From positions 1-64,000 of the forward strand of contig CAJNDS010002403.1 of assembly GCA_905221605.1 (NCBI GenBank): 64,000 nt of DNA. The letters run 5' to 3'. Positions 31,901 to 41,400 of this stretch are shown here, piece after piece (the first letter of the stretch is position 1; every line of letters starts with the position of its first letter). The stretch comes from Symbiodinium natans. Lineage: Eukaryota > Sar > Dinophyceae > Suessiales > Symbiodiniaceae. A program made the translations under genes and the position numbers. The notes below the pieces were generated by a model, which was not told where the DNA came from, did no database searches, and worked only from the letters and a program-made list of their open reading frames with translations.

Positions 31901-33740
31901 CAGGTGTTTAGATTTTAGCTTCAGGTCTCTAAACCGTAAGCCCTAAACCCTAAACCCGACCCCAAAACCTAAACCCCAAACCTTCAAATCTAAGTCTCCA
32001 AAACTCGACACTGTAGGCCCTGAGCTTACTTAACGCAGCCGCTTGCCTCGGCATGCTCTAAGCTCGCTTCAACCCCCAATCGCTCCAAACCCCACAACCC
32101 TAAACCCTAAACCCTACACCCTCTACCGAAAGCCATGAACCCTAAACCCTGAACCCTAAACCCTTAACCCTAAACCATTGCCATGTCCTTCGCATCGAGC
32201 GAGCCCTGTGACTGCAAGCGATGTCTGTGCCGGAGCCGGCGCTATCATCGGCGGCACCAGCTACAGCTCCATGCAACGAGCATCAGCAAGCCTGACCACT
32301 GCAGGATCACACCACCCACATGGACTCCCTGTGGGGGGCGAGCTTGTCGGTGTCTTTGAAGACACCGACATCGGAGTTTAGGGCTTTAGAACCTTGCTTA
32401 GGGTACTTCTAGCCCGACGCATAACTACCACTAAGCCCTACACCCGAAACCCGAAACCCTACCTAGACCCTACTTGTAACTGCCCAAACATCCAAGCAGA
32501 CTTCGATCAGCCTCCCCCCCCCACCCCGCCCCGCCAAAAAAGCTTCAGAACATTCCAGAGCCTCCCCGAACCCCAAAGCCGAAAACTCAAGATTCTAAGA
32601 CACCGTTTAGCAAAAATGGGTGCCCTTTTTTGCTTAAAGGGGTTTTCGTGCTCTAAGCGGGCCCAAAGACAGGCACGCTCAGTTCGGAACTGTCCGCAAA
32701 CGATGCATAAAACCTAAACCTGAAACCCTGAAAACCCCCAACCCTAAACCCTAAACCCTTACCCTAAAACTTTAAACCCTAAACCCTGAACCCTAAAGCC
32801 TAAACCCTAAGCCCTAAACCCTACGTCACTTCCACGGTTGCCAGGCCTGGAAGCAACTCCAAGCCGTCCATGATGTCCACCTTTGTCATGGGAGCTTCGG
32901 GTTTACATCGGGTTTAGGGTTTCGGGTTTATAAGTTCAGGGTTTAGGGTTTAGGGTTTAGGGTTTAGGGGTACCCTGCGCCCTAAACCCTCAACCCTCAA
33001 GCTTAGGAGATGGGGTTCCCCCCCGCTCCCCGCACGCCGTTTCCCTCCTTCGTCTTCTGCTTCTTCTGCTTCTTCTGGGTTGTCAGGGAGGTGTGGTGGC
33101 CCAAGGGGTTTAGGGTTTCGGGTTCAGGGTTTGCTGCCTTCCAGCCAACGAAAGAAGCTGCTTCTCTCAACCGGAAAACCGTTTCTGCAACCCTAAACCC
33201 TAAACCCTAAACCCTAAACCTTCTGACATCGTTGTGGATGCCTGACGCTTGAACAAGAAGGGCCTTTGCAGTTCGGACGTGCTTGCTGCCTCACTGCCTG
33301 GCTACTAGTTCTCAGGGAAGCTGAGGAATTCGGTACCCCATATCCGCCTTCGTATAACACTGGAGGGACTTTGCTGGGGTCGTTCCCGACTTCCCCACTA
33401 AGAGCCTCCAAACCCCTAACCTCTGCAACCTAAAGCCCAAGAGCCCCCAAAGCCCTAAACCCTGAACCGCCAGGGAGATACGTTCCGCAGTCCACGTTTC
33501 AAGGAGTTGGGATGGTGGGAAGGACTTTTAGGGTGTTAAGGCGGTTTAGGGTTTAGGGTTTAGGGTTTAGGGTTTAGGGTTTAGGGTTTAGGGGTTCTAG
33601 GCGCGTTCAGCATGCTAAACCACAAACCCCAAAGCACCCTAAACCTTTCTTAGCATGCGGGCCGCAATGTTCTGGAGCTTTACCCCATGGCTGCGCAGCG
33701 TGGATGATCGCAGGGCCATGAGCTTGGCGTAGTCAGGCTC
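26614..33740 (-). CDS. thrH-like: Gene A: divergent ThrH-like HAD phosphatase
   Basis: Ten exons join in one frame: 33740-33666, 32880-32847, 31893-31848, 31020-30954, 30230-30197, 29770-29725, 28487-28448, 27898-27872, 27131-27063 and 26712-26614 (TAA stop). They give 178 residues from EPDYAKLMALR through HGVKLQNI, LELLPGATDFLQWLKPLVPR, FMITDGPEEYAFPIFQQL, VFCNFFEADDEGFM, RLKDQKLK, QRLNFRII, AVGNSFNDIEML, AAEKGILYRPSE and DIPVVKTYDELKAVI. This follows the ThrH phosphoserine phosphatase/homoserine phosphotransferase family from its second segment to its C-terminus, with close length agreement to gene B. Introns: six GC-AG, two GA-AG, one GT-AG. Odd points: motif IV reads Gly-Asn-Ser-Phe-Asn-Asp, so the first metal-binding Asp is Asn, and no exon with the nucleophile motif was found upstream (about 33 residues missing; a weak candidate lies near 35030-35060). 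It may be an inactive paralogue or have changed function. It lies tandem to gene B, same strand. Confidence 0.85.
27152..27303 (+). repeat. Mixed TTTAGGG/TTTGGGG/TGTAGGG array
   Basis: About twenty 7-mers alternating TTTAGGG, TTTGGGG and TGTAGGG inside gene A, next to the exon at 27131-27063. A (CT)n run lies at 27425-27447 and a poly-G run at 27366-27380. Confidence 0.93.
27940..28378 (-). repeat. 8-mer variant array CCCCTAAA
   Basis: More than 40 units of CCCCTAAA with a CCCCTAAGA stretch at its start (27955-28010). About 430 bp, entirely within an intron of gene A. Confidence 0.95.
28866..28906. repeat. (AT)n microsatellite
   Basis: About 20 AT dinucleotides followed 60 bp later by a G homopolymer at about 28964-28981; intronic in gene A. 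Confidence 0.97.
29300..29485 (-). CDS. Seven-residue repeat exon pair inside gene A's span
   Basis: A 21-bp DNA repeat (TTGGCTCCAG plus ATCA variants) at 29318-29377 encodes on the minus strand VAGANVMMAGANLIISGANR, a seven-residue AGANxxx repeat. A related block at 29480-29420 reads PPGPNLILARARPNLLTK. CCCTAAA repeat separates them. They lie in the intron of gene A between the exons at 29725 and 28487, so they are either alternative exons, a nested fragment of another gene, or coding-like by chance. Confidence 0.4.
30675..30790 (-). repeat. Interstitial telomeric array, CCCTAAA
   Basis: About fifteen units, nearly perfect. A CCCCAAA variant array follows at 30878-30935, directly next to the gene A exon ending at 30954. 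Confidence 0.95.
31055..31320 (+). repeat. TTTAGGG tracts in gene A intron
   Basis: Tracts at 31048-31080 and 31260-31292 with a degenerate stretch between. A TTTGGGG/TTTAGGG array lies at 31643-31715. Confidence 0.9.
31400..31500. mobile_element. Inverted-repeat element, family 2
   Basis: TTGGTACCCCGAGTAACCGT at the left, GCCGGGCTACCAAGG at the right, core CGTACCCTTTTGTGGGGGTC and TATAAGGGAACCTTGAACC. Confidence 0.75.
32160..32395 (+). other. Unique island with a plus-strand open frame
   Basis: The plus frame 32178-32381 includes GAGAIIGGTSYSSMQRASAS and PVGGELVGVFEDTDIG. It reads like protein but lies inside an intron of minus-strand gene A and has no support from neighbours. Could be a nested fragment. 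Confidence 0.3.
33120..33530 (-). CDS. Candidate short exons within gene A's first large intron
   Basis: Blocks 33530-33470 (PSQLLETWTAERISLAV), 33411-33225 (EVGNDPSKVPPVLYEGGYGV) and 33190-33130 (ETVFRLREAASFVGWKA). They are not needed for the gene A reconstruction. Alternative exons or unrelated fragments. Confidence 0.3.
33540..33595 (+). repeat. Interstitial telomeric array, TTTAGGG
   Basis: Eight units, in the intron just downstream of gene A's first recognised exon. Confidence 0.95.
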
Positions 33741-33954
33741 CTGCGCAGGTTTCCGAGAATGGGGTAAACCAGGGTTCAAGAGGTATAGGAAAGGGGTCAT
33801 TTGAGTTAACGTATGTGGGGGGTCTTCACGGGTAGTTTCAAGTAGGGTTCTAAGTACCCTAAATAAAGTCTAGCCAGGGTCAGGGTTTAAGGTTTAGGGA
33901 ACTCAAATTGTTGGTTGTGAGATGCTAGCAGGTGTTAGTTGTTAGCTAGTCGAA

Positions 33955-34315
33955 GTGTTTGGCGGCTAAAGCGCTAAATCTCAGAAGTGTGGTTTTTGCA
34001 CCAAGGATGTTGATTTCCGCAGGTGCAGATCGTGTTCCCTCCAAGAAACGTCGTCGTCTTGTAGGGGTACCGAAATCCAAAAACTCTAGGTCCCAGCCAG
34101 GACAAGGCCCAAACACGACCACCTCAACCTCAAGTCCGAGCCCAAGCCACTTAGGGTTTAGGTTTTAGGGTTTAGGGTTTAGGGTTTAGGGTTTACAAAA
34201 CGGGAAAGAAACCGACGCCGCAGCCAATGTCTGGTCTACGGTCTGATCCCCCCCCTTGTGATTCTCCTGAGCTGTCGTCACTTTGAGCTCGGGTATGCCT
34301 GTGCCTCAGGAAGAA
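33955..34315. other. Unique islands with ambiguous frames
   Basis: 33959-34150 is open on both strands: plus contains VPSKKRRRLVGVPKSKNSRS, minus contains VEVVVFGPCPGWDLEFLDFG. 34205-34315 has a Ser/Gly-rich minus frame. A TTTAGGG tract at 34155-34195 separates them. I cannot choose. Confidence 0.3.
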
Positions 34316-34316
34316 G

Positions 34317-34388
34317 ACCCTAAACCCTAAACCCTAAACCCTAAACCCTAAACCCTAAACCCTAAACCCTAAACCCTAAACCCTAAAC
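34317..34388 (-). repeat. Interstitial telomeric array, CCCTAAA
   Basis: Ten perfect units. Confidence 0.97.
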
Positions 34389-34475
34389 GAGTCGTTTAGG
34401 GTCTAGGGTCTAGGGTTTGGACTCCAGGCATGCGGCCCTTTCCATGCCGGCTCTGCGAGCCCCAACCACTGAAGT

Positions 34476-34873
34476 GATCTTGGGGATCCTTCCCTGACTT
34501 TGGGGTTTGGGGTTTGGGGTTTAGGGTTTAGGGTTTGGGGTTTGGGGTTTGGGGTTTGGGGTTTGGGGTTTTGGGTTTAGGGTGACTCAAGCCGACATAC
34601 TTGAAGGTTCATGGGCAGCTACAGCTGAAGTAGGGCAGTGCCTTTATCCAATTATCAGAACAACAGCTCCCCTCCCCATGAGCCCATTACACACAGTTGT
34701 CCAGGATCCCAAGAAACCAAACGCCAAACCCTTAAACCCCAAACCCCAAACCCTTAAGCCTAAACCCTGAAAGCCTAAACCCTAAACCCTAAACCCTAAA
34801 CCCTAAACCCTAAACCCTGAACCCTGAAACCCTAAACCCTAAACCCCAAAGTCAGGGAAGGATCCCCAAGATC
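34476..34873. mobile_element. Insert bounded by 33-bp perfect inverted repeats
   Basis: Left arm 34476-34508 and right arm 34841-34873 are exact reverse complements over 33 bp (outer part GATCTTGGGGATCCTTCCCT). The interior carries TTTGGGG and CCCTAAA arrays and a partial family-1 end (TACTTGAAGGTTCATGGGCA at 34601). Minus-strand protein-like sequence abuts both arms (SLMGLFGEGRSKR before, ITSVVGARRAGMERAA after), so the whole 398-bp insert may be an intron. Confidence 0.85.
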
Positions 34874-35126
34874 TCTTCGAGCGGCCCTCACCGAAGAGGC
34901 CCATAAGAGAGCCCGTCCGAGAGACCCAGGGTTTAGGGTTTAGGGTTTAGGGGAACTTCTAGCTGGAGGGTGTTTGGGTTTCGGCTTCTAGGGCTGAGGC
35001 CTTGAGGGTTTAGGGCCTCGAGGTTGTCAGCGAAGTGGTCAGCGTAGGAAGAGGCAGGATGCTGTCATTTGAAGGTTCAGGCATGCTTGTAAGGGAGATC
35101 TCGAATCTGAGGCGCTCTTTCCCCCC

Positions 35127-35263
35127 TAAACCCTAAACCCTAAACCCTAAACCCTAAACCCTAAACCCTAAACCCTAAACCCTAAACCCTAAACCCTAAA
35201 CCCTAAACCCTAAACGCTAAACCCTAAACCCTAAACCCTAAACCCTAAACCCTAAACCCTAAA
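35127..35263 (-). repeat. Interstitial telomeric array, CCCTAAA
   Basis: About nineteen units, one CGCTAAA variant. Confidence 0.97.
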
Positions 35264-35504
35264 CCTGCGTGCCCGAGGCGAAAAAAACGTTAAGTTTACC
35301 TTCAGAACCCCAAACCTTCCTTTTTTGTAGGTGATTGTTGCAACACCCCTTATAGGCTTTTAATCTAATTAAACCCTAAACCCTAAACACTAAACCCCAA
35401 ACCCTAAACCCTACAACAAAGGTAGGTTTGACGTTCTTAAGATAGGTTTTAGGGATATCGGGGAGCCGATGACCTCAACCCTCAACCCGAAGCGCTTAGG
35501 GCAC

Positions 35505-35812
35505 TTACATGGTCCTTTAATGATAAGGTTTAGGGTTTAGGGTTTAGGGTTTAGGGTTTAGGGTTTAGGGTTTAGGGTTTAGGGTTTAGGGTTTAGGGTT
35601 TAGGGTTTAGGGTTTAGGGTTTGAGGGTATTTGGGGTTTAGGGTTTAGGGTTTAGGGTTTAGTTACATGGTCCCTTAGCATGGGCTCTTGTCCAAGGGGT
35701 TCTCCCTACATATATACCCCTGAAAAATACCCTGTAACACCCAAGGGCCCATACATCAGAACCCCTTTAAGGGAGGTAAGGGACCACACCAAGGGACCAT
35801 GTAACTACAACA
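35505..35812. mobile_element. Family-7 element with a telomeric array behind a duplicated end
   Basis: 35662-35812 has inverted ends AGTTACATGGTCCCTTAG and CCAAGGGACCATGTAACT. A further direct copy of the left end, TTACATGGTCCTTTA, lies at 35506-35520, and the interval between it and the element is about nineteen TTTAGGG units (35526-35661). The array is therefore flanked by a 15-bp direct repeat. Confidence 0.8.
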
Positions 35813-36242
35813 CTGATCTTGGTTGGAACCCTAGCATCAACTATAATTCTAGCTGTTTCTTAGGAGTTACGGTACCCAAAAATGAAAAATTCACCATGAA
35901 AAGCCTAAGACTACCATTAGGGAAGCCTTTTTCCCGCCACGTGGCTATCGTGGACAGCCAGCCACGGCTCGGGCGCCAAAAACCCGGCGACGTTGCCTGG
36001 CGCAAATAAGAGGGTTTAGGGGCCAAGGCCATATCCTAAGCGTAAGCCCGAAAACTGCGCACCCTAAACTGAAAACCCTAAACCCTAAACCCCAAACCCC
36101 AAACCCTAAACCCTTAACCCTAAACTCTAAACCCTAAACCCCCAGCTCCGGGCCCGAATCGCACGCCGAGCGGCACACCAGCAGCCACATGGTCCTCGAA
36201 GATTCGGTCGCGCCTGGGCTCGTTAGGGCTTCGTCGCCTGCT

Positions 36243-36395
36243 TAGGTTTAGGGTTTAGGGTTTAGGGTTTAGGGTTTAGGGTTTAGGGTTTAGGGTTTAG
36301 GGTTTAGGGTTTAGGGTTTAGGGTTTAGGGTTTAGGGTTTGGGGTTTAGGGTGTAGGGTTTAGGGTTTAGGGTTTAGAGTTTAGGGTAGGGTTGA
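36243..36395 (+). repeat. Interstitial telomeric array, TTTAGGG
   Basis: About twenty-one units with one TTTGGGG and one TGTAGGG. Confidence 0.97.
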
Positions 36396-36399
36396 GGGA

Positions 36400-37400
36400 T
36401 TGAGGTTCAGAACTCCGCGGAACTATCAGGAACCAACATGGTCCAAAGCATTTTGAATAAGAAAACCGGAAATTCGGGACCTATGCGGCTGAAATCCCTA
36501 AAACAAAGATGTGGCTTGCATGGAGTTTAGGGAGGACTTGGACATGGAGCAACTCAAAGTGCAAAACCTAAGTCCTGACTGATGCTTCAGATCTGAAGCT
36601 CGAACCCCCAAAATTCTGAGGAACTAAAGCGCGTAAGGGAAAGGGGAATGGGGCCCATATTCTCCCCCGTATTAAAGCTTCTTAGGGGCTTTCTTGGGGC
36701 TTAGGGGTTTAGGGGTTTATGTTACTTCAGGAATATCTCCCTTGAATGGTGCTGGTGCCTTGGGGTTTAGGGTGTGGAGCTTTACGGTTCTGGGGCTTAG
36801 GGGTTTTTACTTCTACTAAGCTGCTCCCTTCGCTGAGCCCCACACCCGTGCTTGAAAGAGATTAGGGTTTGGGGTTTGGGGTTTAGGGTTTAGGCCTTTC
36901 CCCTGTTTTGGTTTATGCTTCATGGGTTCAGGGGCCTAATTCGGGAACTAGGGTCCTTTGTCAGCACGACTATTAATACGGAGCCAAAACCCTAACCCCC
37001 GCCCTTAGGGGTTTAGGGTTTGGCTTTAGGGTTTAGGGAAACGAACCTACAGATGAAGAACGCCACAGGCCGCGCTGCTGAGTGGGGGCGGGTCTGCCAA
37101 TCGCTTTGGCATGATCTGCCTCAGTTTTGCGAACTCACGAACACTAGGATAGAATGGGGCTTTGGCGGACGTCAAAAAACCGCCCTCCTCCCCGTCCCCC
37201 CCTCCCACCACCGACAGAAACAACAACTTACGCACGCGCGCGCAGAGTCACTAAACCCTAACCCCAAAACACAGACATAGAAAGACCAGCCAAGTCAATT
37301 AGTCCCCTGTGCGAGAGTTGGGGTCCAAGGGGCAGGAAGGCCCCCGGCAGCATCGTTTCACTCCAAACCCTAAAGCCTAAAACAACCCTTGAAATTCTGG
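36400..37400. other. Mostly unique region, weak coding signs
   Basis: Short TTTAGGG/TTTAGGGG tracts at 36700-36790, 36860-36895 and 37005-37040. A minus frame at 37235-37047 contains VREFAKLRQIMPKRLADPPP; splice context is unresolved. No recognised gene. Confidence 0.35.
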
Positions 37401-37403
37401 TTT

Positions 37404-37806
37404 TACTTGGAGGGCAGATCTAAGTAGGGGTAAGGCCAATGGAGTTATAATGGGTTATAACCTGTTTTAAGGTACTTGTACCCCTACTCATAGCTACCCA
37501 TGAACCTTCGAGTATTCGGTTGGCCGAGCTGCTTGTTTGCACTGAGGATCCGCCCTATCTTCACCCGAAGATCGTTGTGATCCTGGCCGCAGGCGCACCT
37601 GAACCCTCCCATCCTAGCCAGACATACAGGCTCAAGCTACACAAGCGGAACAGGCACACCGAACAACCCCTACACCTGCGTACTTGGAGGTACACGGGTA
37701 GTTAAATGTGGGATTATAAGCTTGGAAACTATAGCTCTAGCTATAGCTGGTTGCAAACTTATTTGCGGTACTTATAACCCTACTCATAGCTACCCATGAA
37801 CCGTAC
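37404..37806. mobile_element. Two family-1 elements flanking a candidate exon
   Basis: Copy one, 37404-37515 (TACTTGGAGGGCAGATCTAA to CTACCCATGAACCTTCGAGT). Copy two, 37680-37806 (TACTTGGAGGTACACGGGTA to CTACCCATGAACCGTACTT). Between them the minus strand reads GGFRCACGQDHNDLRVKIGR, then ILSANKQLGQ (about 37610-37520), which looks coding. Confidence 0.75.
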
Positions 37807-38407
37807 TTTCCAATCTTGGCACAATGGGCCCTCAACCCTAAACGCCAAACCCCACATCCTGTGGAGCCGTCAGCGAACATTTGCGTACTTGGGGTTTAGG
37901 GTTTAGGGTTTAGGGCTTGGCATGAGTGAGGGGGTTTAGGGTTTCGGGTTTGGGGCTAGGCATGAATGACGGGGTTAAGGTTTTTAGGATTGTGGCCTAA
38001 AAGATATGAAGAAACAAGCTGGCGGCCACAACTCCCAAGTCCCTAAACGGCCCTAAACCCAAGATTCCCACGTTACCCCTGAAGCCTAAACCCTAAACCC
38101 TAAGCCCCGAACCCCATAGACCCCCACGCCCAAACATGCGAACCCATAATGCCGCAAGTCCCCAGACAACCCTCAAACAACCTGACCCGTAATCTTATCT
38201 TAGGCCAGTACATGGTGCTGAATATGTTGGGGGGAACCCGTCCGTTGTTTTCCCGAAAAAAACTCCCAACGGCCGAAAACCCGAAACCCTAAGCCCTAAG
38301 CCCTAAACCCGAAGCCCTAAACCCTAAACCCTAAACCCTAAGCCCTAAACCCTAAACCCTAAGCCCTAAACCCAAAACCCTAAACCCTAAACCCCAAACC
38401 CTAAACC

Positions 38408-41400
38408 CTAAACCCAAACACCCCATACCTCAGAAGCCTCAAGCAGCCCTGGGCTGTGGTCCTACACCCTAAACCCTAAACCCTAAAGGCTGTGGTCCTT
38501 GGCGACCGGAAACTCTGGATGCGCCTTGCGGACCTGATAGGCTTGGGGTTTGGGGTTTGGGGTTTGGGGTTTGGGGTTTGGGGTTTGGGGTTTGGGGTTT
38601 GGGGTTTGGGGTTTGGGGTTTGGGGTTTGGGGTTTGGGGTTTGGGGTTTGGGTTTTAGGGTTTAGGGTTTAGGGGGATTTAGGGGGATTTAGGGGGTTTA
38701 GGGGGGTTTAGGGGGTTTAGGGGGTTTAGGGGGTTTAGGGGGTTTAGGGGGTTTAGGGGGGTTTAGGGGGCTTTAGGGGGGTTTAGGGGGGTTTAGGGGG
38801 GTTTAGGGGGTTTAGGGGTTTTAGGGTTTTAGGGTTTTAGGGCTTTAGGGCTTTAGGGCTTTAGGGCTTCAGGGCTTCAGGGCTTGAGGGCTTTAGGGCT
38901 TTAGGGCTTTAGGTCTTTAGGGTTTAGGGTTTTAGGGTTTAGGGTTTAGGGTTTTAGGGTTTTAGGGTTTAGGGTTTAGGGTAGGGTGACTCTTTTTGGG
39001 CTGGGAATTCGTAGTTATTCCGACCCTCTATACGACGCCCTGAACCCTAAACCCTAAGCCCCGATCCCCGGGCTCTGGATGTGCGGGAAGTTTGGCTCCT
39101 GATTCAAGGAGGCCGACACTCGAATTCTCATGGGGTCCAGGGTTTAGGGGTTAGGAGTTTGGGGTTTAGGGTTTAGGGTTTAGGATTTAGGGTTTAGGGT
39201 TTAGAGCTTAGGGTTTAGGGTTTTTTTTTACCCTTCTGGCCCGAGGTGGAGTGGCAGGGTGTCGCTCGGTTGGCAGGACGTGGACCTGGTGCTGTCCGTG
39301 GTGCCTTGAGGACCGAGCTTGGACAGTATCGACGGACGTTGCTAACCTGCCGGGAGCTACGCACCATGTCTGAGCTAGGTGCAGGCCTAAACCCCTAAAC
39401 CCCTAAACCCCTAAACCCCTAAACCCCTAAACCCCTAAACCCCTAAACCCTAAACCCTAAACCCTAAACCCTAAACCCTAAACCCAGGACCCTAAACCCT
39501 AAACCCTAAACCCTAAACCCTAAACCCTAAACCCAGGCTAAACCCAGGCTCCTGCTCGGTGCCCTTGCATGGGCTTCCATCTCCGCCCATGGCTCTACCA
39601 AAAATTGCCGCTGGTGGCCTGTATTGGTGCAGCTGCCAAGTGGCCCTACTTGGAGATTCATGGAACTTATGAACCAATCATAGCTGTACTTGTAACCCAC
39701 CTCTAAGCCCCTCAAGCGCCCTAATATGGTGATAAGTACAGATACAAGTACAGTTAGAATTGGATCATAAGTACCATGAACCTCCAAGTACGTGCTTGGC
39801 AGCTCGGGCTCGGCCTCTAACCGGACTTAGGTACCTTGTCTGACCTCCATACGAGGCGCCCAAGTCCGTAATTCCCTAGGCCCTGGTGAGTTTAGGGCCC
39901 AAGGGGTTGACAGCTGCTCTCATTGAGTCGATATGTCGTTCGGGGGTTTGGGGTTCTGGGTTTGGGGACCCCGGCAATAAGCCAAAAGAAGTCCGAAGGC
40001 GTGATTCATGGGTTGAGGGTTTGGGGCTTTTGGGCTCAGGGAGAACAAACCCTAAAACCTTAACCCCAAACCCAAAACTCCAAACCCCGAACTCCAATTC
40101 CTAAACCCTAAATTCCTAAACCCTAAATCCTAAACCCTAAATCCTAAACCCTAAATCCTAAACCCTAAATTCCCAAACCCTAAATTCCTAAACCCTAAAT
40201 TCCTAAACCCTAAATCCTAAGCCGCAAACCCTGAACCCACAAGCTGAGATCTGGGGCGGCTTTTTCGGAGGGGTAGATGAGGATGCCGTACATCATTCCC
40301 CGATTCCCTACCAACCCTAAACTCTAAACCCTCAACCCTCAACCCCAAACCAAGGGCCTTTTCGGAGGGGTAGATGAGGATGCCCCTCTCGGCGGCGGTT
40401 AACATCGACACGTCATTGAAAGAATCGCCCACGGCGATGCATCCTCGGCATGCATAGGGTTTGGGGTTTGGGGTTTAGGGTTTAGGATTTGGGGTTTAGG
40501 GTTTAGGATTTAGGGTTTAGGATTTGGGGTTTAGGGTTTAAGTTTTAGGGTTTAGCTCCAAGTACTGCTCCTCGCCAGACTTCTGCGTCACCGCCGCGGC
40601 AGCATGCAAAGTCTTCTTGCGCTGCGTACACAATCTCGTGCTCGGCATGCTTCACATAACAACAGCATCAAAAGTTAGGCTTCAGAAGCCCGATCGCCAG
40701 CGGGCGTCGGGAGCTAAGCGAGTCCGAACTGCTACACCCTTAAACTCTGGAGTTATTAGGGTTTAGGGTTTAGGGTTTGCTGGAAGAGTTGTGTGCACTT
40801 TGAGACCAACTTGGCTTCATGGGTCCTCCTCTACCAGCACCTTCACAGAGTAAGGGTCTGCGTTGCTGATGCCTCCACTCCCGAGGCACTTTACGCCCAT
40901 GTTGCATGACATTGTGTCGAAGAATCGCCCCCTCCCCTCACTGAAAACCCCGCACCCCCTACTATAAAGTACTGAATAACACTCACGGGAATCCTAAACC
41001 CTAAACCCTAAACCCTAAACCCTAAACCCTAAACCCTAAACCCTAAACCCTAAACCCTAAACCCTCAACCCTAAACCCTAAACCCTAAACCCTAAACCCA
41101 AACCCTAAACCCTAAACCCTGAAAACTGAAAACCCTAAACCCTAAACGCTGCAATGGGAATTGATCACATTAGACATGCCTCGAAGGTGCGTGGATTTTC
41201 GTTCCGTTGCTCTACCAGCAACGCCACTTCGGATAGTTGTAACTGGGTTAAAGGGTTTAGGGTTAGGGTTTATGGTTTAGGGTTTAGGGGTTTATGGGGT
41301 TTATGGGGTTTAAGGGGTTTAAGGGGTTTAATGGGTCTAAGGGGTTCAGGGTCGAGGGTTCAGGGTTAAGGGGAAAAATTACGATGGGCGTTAACCCTAT

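Noticed and set aside
41160-41240. GGTAGAGCAACGG on the minus strand looks like a tRNA D-arm
   Set aside because: The rest of a tRNA cannot be folded around it and no GTTCRA T-loop follows at the right distance.
9682-41369. ORFs containing GFRVQGLGFRV or NPKPQTLNPKP
   Set aside because: These are TTTAGGG/CCCTAAA variants translated in frame; 7-mers give a 21-nt period that stays open.
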